NCBI GenBank assembly: GCA_031363915.1
Contig: JANLVI010000035.1
Span: 57,246 to 121,245 of the forward strand
Length of the DNA stretch: 64,000 bases
Direction: 5' to 3'
Source of the DNA: JANLVI01 sp031363915
GTDB lineage: Bacteria; Vulcanimicrobiota; Vulcanimicrobiia; Vulcanimicrobiales; Vulcanimicrobiaceae
Numbering within the stretch: position 1 is the first letter of the stretch; every line of letters starts with the position of its first letter. This document shows, piece by piece, positions 59,072 through 64,000 of this stretch. The notes beneath the pieces are model-generated. The model saw nothing but the letters and a program-made list of their open reading frames with translations. It was not told where the DNA came from and made no database searches. A program made the translations under genes and the position numbers.

Positions 59072-59635
59072 TTAGTTGTCGGTCTTCGCTTCGCCGCGCG
59101 GCAGCGCGAATTGGATGAGCGAGTTCACGGGCGCGAGTCCGCGCGAGACGACCGCGTACACGTTGACCTTGAGGTTGAGTTCTTCGAGCCGCGCCTTGGC
59201 GGCAAGCACTTCGCGGGCGCTCGTGACGACGTCTTCGAGCAAGAGGACGCGCTGTCCGGGCGAGTAGCCGCCTTCGACGAATTCATCGGCAAACGCACCG
59301 TACGACTTGGGTGCTTTTCGCACGATGAGCATCGGGAGATCGGTCATCTGCGAGACGGCCGTCGCGATGATGACGCCGCCAAGTTCCGTGCCGCCGATCA
59401 AATCGGGTTTGAGTTCTGCGATGATCGGTGTGAAGAGCCGCGCGATGCGCCGCAGCACGTGCGGGTCGGAGAACAGGCGAAATTTATCGATGTAATAATC
59501 GCTGCGTGCACCGCCGGCAAGCAGATAATCACCGCGCGTGAGCGCGCGCTCCATGATGATCGATTGGAGCCATTTGAGTTCGGGGATACGGGCGAGCCGC
59601 GAAGGTTCGCCGCTCGGCGGGCGGTCATCGTGCAC
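59072..59635 (-). CDS. pyrE: Orotate phosphoribosyltransferase
   Basis: A 187-residue type I phosphoribosyltransferase. SDYYIDKFRLFSDP near residue 45 is the orotate-side segment of PyrE, GGTELGGVIIATAVS near 80 and the PRPP loop VLLLEDVVTSARE near 130 complete the family pattern. It makes orotidine monophosphate in pyrimidine synthesis. Start GTG 59635 lies 3 bases from the stop of the upstream binding-protein gene, so the two may be one transcript. Some orphan PRTases of this shape have other substrates. Confidence 0.88.
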   Translation of the reverse strand: MHDDRPPSGEPSRLARIPELKWLQSIIMERALTRGDYLLAGGARSDYYIDKFRLFSDPHVLRRIARLFTPIIAELKPDLIGGTELGGVIIATAVSQMTDLPMLIVRKAPKSYGAFADEFVEGGYSPGQRVLLLEDVVTSAREVLAAKARLEELNLKVNVYAVVSRGLAPVNSLIQFALPRGEAKTDN

Positions 59636-59638
59636 GAG

Positions 59639-61276
59639 TTAGATTTCCCATTCGTAAGCGTTCCACGCCTCGTTGACCGGGTTGGGGGTAAAGCCCTTGA
59701 AATCCGGATTCGTCGGCTGGAGCTGGCGCGGATACCAGATGAAGATCTCCGGCAAGTCCGTCGCCAGAATCTTTTGAATCTTCGAATAAGCGATTTTTCG
59801 TTTGGCTTGATCGTAGGTGTCGAGCGCTTCTTTTTGCGCGGCATCCATGGCTTTCGAGCAGTAGCGGAAATAGTTCGTGCCGTTGGGCGGGAACTGGTCG
59901 CAGCCGAAGAGTGAGTGATCGTCGGGGTCGACGCCCGCGATCCAACCGCCGACGTTCAAATCGAATTTGGCCGTTTTGAGAATCCCACCCTGACCGTAGT
60001 TTGCAAAGAGCAAGTCGGCGGGGTAGGTTTTGATGCTCGCATCGATGCCGGCGGCCTTGAGCATCGCCTGCATCTGTATCGCAACGAGACGGCGGGTCGC
60101 GTTCTCGACATTGTAGGACAGATTCATCGCAAGCGGCGTGCCGTTTTTCTGCATGATCCCATCGGGGCCGGGGGTGTAGCCCGCCGCCTTGAGCATGTCT
60201 TTTGCTTTCGCAACGCTCGTCGGATACGTCGGGACATTCGGTTCGTATGCCCACGAGAACGGCGGCTGATCGGTTTGCGCGACGGTGGCCGAACCGCCCG
60301 TCGTTTTGTTGACGAGGGCTTTTTTATCGATCGCGTAGGCGATTGCCTGACGCACGCGTACGTCGGCGAGTTGCGGACGTGAATTGTTGATGTAGAGGCT
60401 AAGCGTTTGCGGCTGGCTGTTGAGCAAGATGTGGACGTCCGGCACGCTCTTGAGAACGTTGTATAGGTTCGGCGAAGCCTCGAAAATCCAATCGATGTCG
60501 TGCGTGCGCAGTGAGTTCACCGAGGTGTTCTCATCGGGAATATCTTTGATTTCGATCGTGCGCAGCTTCGGTTTGCCTTTGAAGTAATCGTCGTTGGCAA
60601 CAAGCTCGATGTGATCGTTGCGGATCCAGCGCGTCACTTTGAACGGTCCGGTGCCGATCGGTTCGTTGTTGAACGGAATGCGGTTGACGTCTTTGAGCTT
60701 GCCCAAGAGATGTTCGGGCAAGACGCCCATCGGATCGTCGCTCTCGCCGAAGACGGTGTTGACAAACGGCGCGAACTTGCGTTTGAGGTGGAAGACCACG
60801 GTCGCGTCATCGGGCGTGTCGACGGTTTCGACTTCTTCGTAGCCCGTGCGCGAGGGAACGTTGTTCTGGTCGTTCATGATCGCCGACCACGTGAACTTGA
60901 CGTCTTTACTCGTGAACGGCACGCCGTCGTGCCACTTCACGCCCGTGCGGAGTTTGTAGGCGATCGTCAAGCCGTCTTTGCTGATTCCGCCGTTTGCCTC
61001 AGTCGGCACTTCCGCGGCGAGATCCGGCAACGTCTGCTTCCCATCGGCACTCACGGTCGTGAGCATGCTGAAGCTCAGGCGATTGATCATCGATTCAGTC
61101 GTGTTGCCGGCAAGGATCGGATTGAGCGTCGTTGGTGAGCGCTGAATCCCCACCTTGAGGTGACCCGCCGATGACCAGGGGTGCAAGCCGCTGGCACTCC
61201 CGCTTCCCACGTCTGCCGTCCTCGAGCACGACACGAGAAGGCATGCGCACAGAAGTGCGCCGATCGTCCGTTGCAC
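59639..61276 (-). CDS. ABC transporter substrate-binding lipoprotein, oligopeptide family 5
   Basis: A 545-residue lipoprotein (lipobox LLVSC at residues 13-17). The SBP_bac_5 domain fills the rest: TTLNPILAGNTTESMINRLS, RTGVKWHDGVPFTSKDVKFT, GTGPFKVTRWI, QAIAYAIDKKALVNKTTGG and the C-terminal segment with DLPEIFIWYPRQL. It binds peptides or other solutes for an ABC importer whose permease and ATPase genes are not adjacent. It lies between the PHP gene and pyrE on the same strand. Confidence 0.92.
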   Translation of the reverse strand: MQRTIGALLCACLLVSCSRTADVGSGSASGLHPWSSAGHLKVGIQRSPTTLNPILAGNTTESMINRLSFSMLTTVSADGKQTLPDLAAEVPTEANGGISKDGLTIAYKLRTGVKWHDGVPFTSKDVKFTWSAIMNDQNNVPSRTGYEEVETVDTPDDATVVFHLKRKFAPFVNTVFGESDDPMGVLPEHLLGKLKDVNRIPFNNEPIGTGPFKVTRWIRNDHIELVANDDYFKGKPKLRTIEIKDIPDENTSVNSLRTHDIDWIFEASPNLYNVLKSVPDVHILLNSQPQTLSLYINNSRPQLADVRVRQAIAYAIDKKALVNKTTGGSATVAQTDQPPFSWAYEPNVPTYPTSVAKAKDMLKAAGYTPGPDGIMQKNGTPLAMNLSYNVENATRRLVAIQMQAMLKAAGIDASIKTYPADLLFANYGQGGILKTAKFDLNVGGWIAGVDPDDHSLFGCDQFPPNGTNYFRYCSKAMDAAQKEALDTYDQAKRKIAYSKIQKILATDLPEIFIWYPRQLQPTNPDFKGFTPNPVNEAWNAYEWEI

Positions 61277-61306
61277 CGTTCCTGGATCCTCCTTCGGCGT
61301 CGCGCG

Positions 61307-63193
61307 TTAGCGCGAGCGCTTCGTTGTTTTCTTAGCCGCTGATTTCTTGGCAGCGGGTTTTTTCGCGGCGGGGCGAGCCGGGCGGGCCGGTGCCTTTTTC
61401 GCGGGTTTCTTGGGCATCGACTTGGGCGCTGGCTTGCGCGTTGCGGGCTTAGTCGCTTTCTTCGCGGGCGCGGCGCGTTTCGGTGCTGCCTTCGGTTTGG
61501 CTTTCGACGCTTTTGCTTTTGGCTTGCCCGGCGCGGCTTTTGGCTTCGCCGGCGCGACTTTCGCCTTTGAGGTCGGCTTCACTTTTACAACCGGCTGCGA
61601 CTTCGTCGCCGCTTTGGCGGCGGCTTTCTTCATCGCGGGCTTCGCAAGAGGTTTGGCCGGTGCTTTGGCTTTGACGGCCGCCTTCGGCGCGGCTTTTACC
61701 GGCGCTTTCGCTTTCACGGGGAGCGCTTTCACGGGAACGACTTTTGCGGGCACGATCTTTGCAACCGGCTTCGCGGCGGTCTTGACTACCGCGGGCTTCG
61801 CCGCGATCTTCGACGGCACGGCGGCCGGGGTAGCTGCTTTCGTCTTTGCCGGCGCTCTGGCTTTCGCGCCGGGGAGGATGGCCGCGACGGCGCTCGGCGC
61901 TGCTTCGGCCAACGGTTTGATGGCGTTGGTAACGGCGCTTGGCGGAGTTGGCGATTCCGCAACCGGCGCAGTTTTCTTGGCCTTCGCTTTGGGTGCGGGC
62001 GACTTCGGCGTCGCATCGGTTACGGGTTCGACGGATTCGACGCTAGGCGTTTTTCCGACATCGGGTTTCGTCCCGCCGGTGCGCCGTTTGGTTTCCTTAT
62101 TGGGCTTGGCCGGCGACTCTTCCGAGGGCCGTTCTTTGGGCGACTCGCTGGTCCGCGCTTTGCGAACGGCTTTGATGGGTTCGGGAACGGGCGGCGGCTC
62201 GGGTGCCGGCGGTTCGGGTTCCTTAACGACGCGCAGAGCGACGCGCAAGAGACGCCCGCCGATCGGGAAGACGAGCTCGTTGATCTCGAGTTCGTCGAGG
62301 ATCGCAAGCACCTGGTCGAAAGCGTGCCCCTGGTCTTTCGGGCTGTGCGCGTCCGCACCGACGGCGATGCCGACGCCGCGTTCTTTTGCTTTACGCAACA
62401 GGCGACGGTTGGCCGCGAGGTATTTTGCTTTCTCCTCATCGGTGCGGTCGCCGTAGAGAAAACGCGTGTTGAATTCGATCGCGACCTCGCGCGCCGCGCA
62501 TGCCTCGAGCAGCCGATCTTCGTATTTTTCGAGCGTCGCATCGTCGGGCCAGTGGCCGAAGATCGCGGGCACGTAGAAGTGGCCTACGATATTGCCCGGG
62601 AGCCGCTCGATCGCATCGACGAGCGTCGCCATGTAGAGCTCCCACGTCTTCTCGACACCGACGTGATCGAAGAGCGAACTGAACTCCGGATTATCGAACG
62701 GCCAATTCCAACCGGCGCCGTGCGTGGGGTGATCGATCGTCAGGAAATGCACCGACCGGATGATGCCGTCGGGCTTCATCGCATCGACAATGTTCTGCGC
62801 ATCGGGCCGAGCGCGCGGATCGTTGTCGACCTCGGCGCCGATCGAATATCGCATGCCGCGGCGAAGCCCGTCGGAGACGACGGCCGCATGACCGACATCG
62901 ACGCCGGCGGTTTCCGCGGCGCCGTAGAGATCGCCGGCCTGCGCGAGTTTGAGCGCGCGCCGCACGAGATTGACGGCTGCGGGATCTTCGAACGTGAGGT
63001 AGTTCATGTGATCGGAGACCATCAGGAACCGCGGCGAACCGCGCCGGCACGCATGGAAAAACCACAGGAACAGCATCCGCGCGGAGAGCGGAATCGGCCG
63101 TTCCTCGGCATACGGTTTGTGTTCGCCTTTTGCGTGGCCGTGGACGTCGGGGATGGCAGCGATCCGAGGATCGCCGTGTTCGCTATCGTTCAA
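61307..63193 (-). CDS. PHP-domain phosphoesterase with histone-H1-like C-terminal tail
   Basis: About 628 residues. Residues 1-330 are a PHP domain with metal motifs IPDVHGHAKGEH, MVSDHMNYL, GAEVDNDP, LTIDHPTHG, GHFYVPAIFGHW and GADAHSPKDQGH. A Pro-rich hinge (EPPAPEPPPVPEPIKA) leads to about 260 residues composed mainly of Lys, Ala and Pro (KAAPKAAVKAKAPAKPLAKP, KKPAAKKSAAKKTTKRSR), as in eukaryotic histone H1 and bacterial H1-like DNA-binding proteins. Such a tail should bind DNA or RNA. The start is probably TTG 63193, overlapping the pcp stop by 11 bases; ATG 63286 would read through pcp. Confidence 0.85.
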   Translation of the reverse strand: MNDSEHGDPRIAAIPDVHGHAKGEHKPYAEERPIPLSARMLFLWFFHACRRGSPRFLMVSDHMNYLTFEDPAAVNLVRRALKLAQAGDLYGAAETAGVDVGHAAVVSDGLRRGMRYSIGAEVDNDPRARPDAQNIVDAMKPDGIIRSVHFLTIDHPTHGAGWNWPFDNPEFSSLFDHVGVEKTWELYMATLVDAIERLPGNIVGHFYVPAIFGHWPDDATLEKYEDRLLEACAAREVAIEFNTRFLYGDRTDEEKAKYLAANRRLLRKAKERGVGIAVGADAHSPKDQGHAFDQVLAILDELEINELVFPIGGRLLRVALRVVKEPEPPAPEPPPVPEPIKAVRKARTSESPKERPSEESPAKPNKETKRRTGGTKPDVGKTPSVESVEPVTDATPKSPAPKAKAKKTAPVAESPTPPSAVTNAIKPLAEAAPSAVAAILPGAKARAPAKTKAATPAAVPSKIAAKPAVVKTAAKPVAKIVPAKVVPVKALPVKAKAPVKAAPKAAVKAKAPAKPLAKPAMKKAAAKAATKSQPVVKVKPTSKAKVAPAKPKAAPGKPKAKASKAKPKAAPKRAAPAKKATKPATRKPAPKSMPKKPAKKAPARPARPAAKKPAAKKSAAKKTTKRSR

Positions 63194-63884
63194 CTTCTCG
63201 TAATCCGCGGGGAATCCAAACGGACGGTCCCGACTTGGTAAGTTTTTCGTGTGGCCGCGATTCGATCCACGGCACGATCGTTTCAATCATCGATTCGAGG
63301 CCCCGGCGCATCGTGTCGAGCGCCATCGACGGGGTTTTGTCAGCGCCGGCTTCCATCGCTTGGCCCGGCAACAGCGGGACGTGCAAGAAACCGACCGGAA
63401 TCGGCGGTGCTGCAACGCTCGCAAGCGTCAACGTTTCATACAGCCACTGGTTGCACAAATACGTTCCCGCGGAATTCGAAATATATCCGGGGACGCCGGC
63501 GGCTTTCCAATTGTCGACGATCTCATTGAAGGGGATCGTCGCGATACGCGCATCGGGTCCGCCGCGCGCGATCACGTCGTCTTTTTTCTGCACGCCTACG
63601 GCATCGGGCATCTCGAAATCGAGCACGTTGACCGCGAGTCGTTCGAGCGCGAGGCTCGAGCGACCGGCGGCAAGGCCGACCCCGATCACGAGGTCCGGCT
63701 GCTCGTCGTGAAGAGCCGTCTCGAGACGTTCGTGCATGGTGCGCGTCTCCGAGGGCAAGACCCGGATAACGATAAGGCGGCCGGCTATTAGGCGCCCCTC
63801 CAAGCTCTTCACGAGCATTTCGCTCGGGTTTACTTTATGGGGGCCAAACGGCTCGAAGCCCGTTAGGAGAACGTGCTTAGACAC
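63183..63884 (-). CDS. pcp: Pyroglutamyl-peptidase I
   Basis: A 233-residue cysteine peptidase of family C15 starting at GTG 63884. LLTGFEPFGPHKVNPSE is the family opening, GVGLAAGRSSLALERLAVN carries the catalytic Glu region, the active-site Cys is in SNSAGTYLCNQWLYETL near residue 145, and the His is in VGFLHVPLLPGQA near 168. It removes N-terminal pyroglutamate from peptides. Its stop overlaps the start of the PHP gene. Confidence 0.93.
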   Translation of the reverse strand: MSKHVLLTGFEPFGPHKVNPSEMLVKSLEGRLIAGRLIVIRVLPSETRTMHERLETALHDEQPDLVIGVGLAAGRSSLALERLAVNVLDFEMPDAVGVQKKDDVIARGGPDARIATIPFNEIVDNWKAAGVPGYISNSAGTYLCNQWLYETLTLASVAAPPIPVGFLHVPLLPGQAMEAGADKTPSMALDTMRRGLESMIETIVPWIESRPHEKLTKSGPSVWIPRGLREVER

Positions 63885-63956
63885 GGTGTGGGACGTTGGC
63901 GCAAACCGCCTTTCTTCCTAGTTGACGGTTCTTCTGTTTCGTTTTTCTTTTTTTGT

Positions 63957-63990
63957 GGGGGGCTTGGGTGGGGGTGTGGGTGCGGCGGGG
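63957..63990 (+). other. G-run cluster (potential G-quadruplex) near the window edge
   Basis: Five G-runs (6, 3, 5, 3 and 4 bases) separated by loops of 3, 1, 3 and 6 bases follow a pyrimidine-rich stretch upstream of pcp. It meets the usual G-quadruplex pattern on the + strand. Its place at the end of the window means function cannot be judged. Confidence 0.5.
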
Positions 63991-64000
63991 ACGTCCAGTT

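Noticed and set aside
61347..62456. A 369-codon + strand frame rich in Ala, Gly and Phe
   Set aside because: It mirrors the Lys/Ala/Pro repeat tail of the PHP protein; GC-rich lysine codons leave the opposite strand open.
1..64000. Recoding of TAG throughout the genome
   Set aside because: Several intact genes (PilZ, glcE, the di-iron protein gene, the ETF-QO gene) end at TAG in the right place, so TAG works as a normal stop.

Overview
The window is a high-GC, gene-dense chromosomal segment of a bacterium with two membranes. It encodes a TonB-dependent receptor-like protein, several lipoproteins, futalosine-pathway menaquinone genes (mqnB, mqnD) and a branched-chain-type 2-oxoacid dehydrogenase. 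The mixture of carboxypeptidase-regulatory/TonB proteins, paired glycolate-oxidase-like flavoproteins, AlkB hydroxylase and a DUF2600 terpene cyclase resembles Candidatus Eremiobacterota (WPS-2) genomes. That placement is inference from general knowledge; there is no rRNA or other phylogenetic marker here. No tRNA, rRNA, CRISPR array or insertion sequence was seen.

Layout. 0-10 kb: partial MBL-fold hydrolase, trxB, a phosphoesterase lipoprotein, a diguanylate cyclase, a GNAT enzyme, a TIGR01777-type epimerase, two small secreted paralogues and an M28 peptidase. 9-15 kb: a possible isoprenoid neighbourhood (geranylgeranyl-reductase-type flavoprotein, ferritin-like di-iron protein, DUF2600 terpene cyclase) beside a GlcD/GlcE-like pair, then a PilZ protein. 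15-19 kb: an alkB-namZ segment that was tandemly duplicated and then partly decayed. 19-27 kb: TonB receptor, photolyase-like protein, mqnD-mqnB-queE-queD operon, DUF4438 protein. 27-33 kb: retropepsin-like exported protease with an amber-interrupted partner, then the E1alpha-E1beta-E2 operon. 32.9-34.4 kb: a visibly lower-GC patch with a broken VapC toxin gene and an alpha/beta hydrolase. 34-42 kb: M20 amidohydrolase, a remnant of glutamate synthase gltB, a phasin-like protein, an FAD/NAD oxidoreductase and two GT2-type glycosyltransferases. 42-50 kb: a lipoprotein, glcDEF, and a FecR-domain protein across a bidirectional terminator. 50-55 kb: ETF-quinone oxidoreductase followed by thiO-thiS-thiG-rhodanese. 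55-64 kb: methyltransferase, a double-RCK potassium channel, a peroxiredoxin, an MBL hydrolase, PyrE, an oligopeptide-binding lipoprotein, a PHP phosphoesterase with a histone-H1-like tail, and pyroglutamyl peptidase.

The strongest finding is the peroxiredoxin at 57824-58276. Its peroxidatic cysteine codon is an in-frame TGA, followed at once by a perfect 7-bp hairpin that fits the bacterial SECIS model, so it is very probably a selenoprotein. A second theme is decay: a shrunken gltB, a second alkB copy that lost its first two histidine boxes, a duplicated trxB leader, and three genes each broken by one TAG codon. These suggest that local duplications and nonsense mutations are accumulating in this segment.
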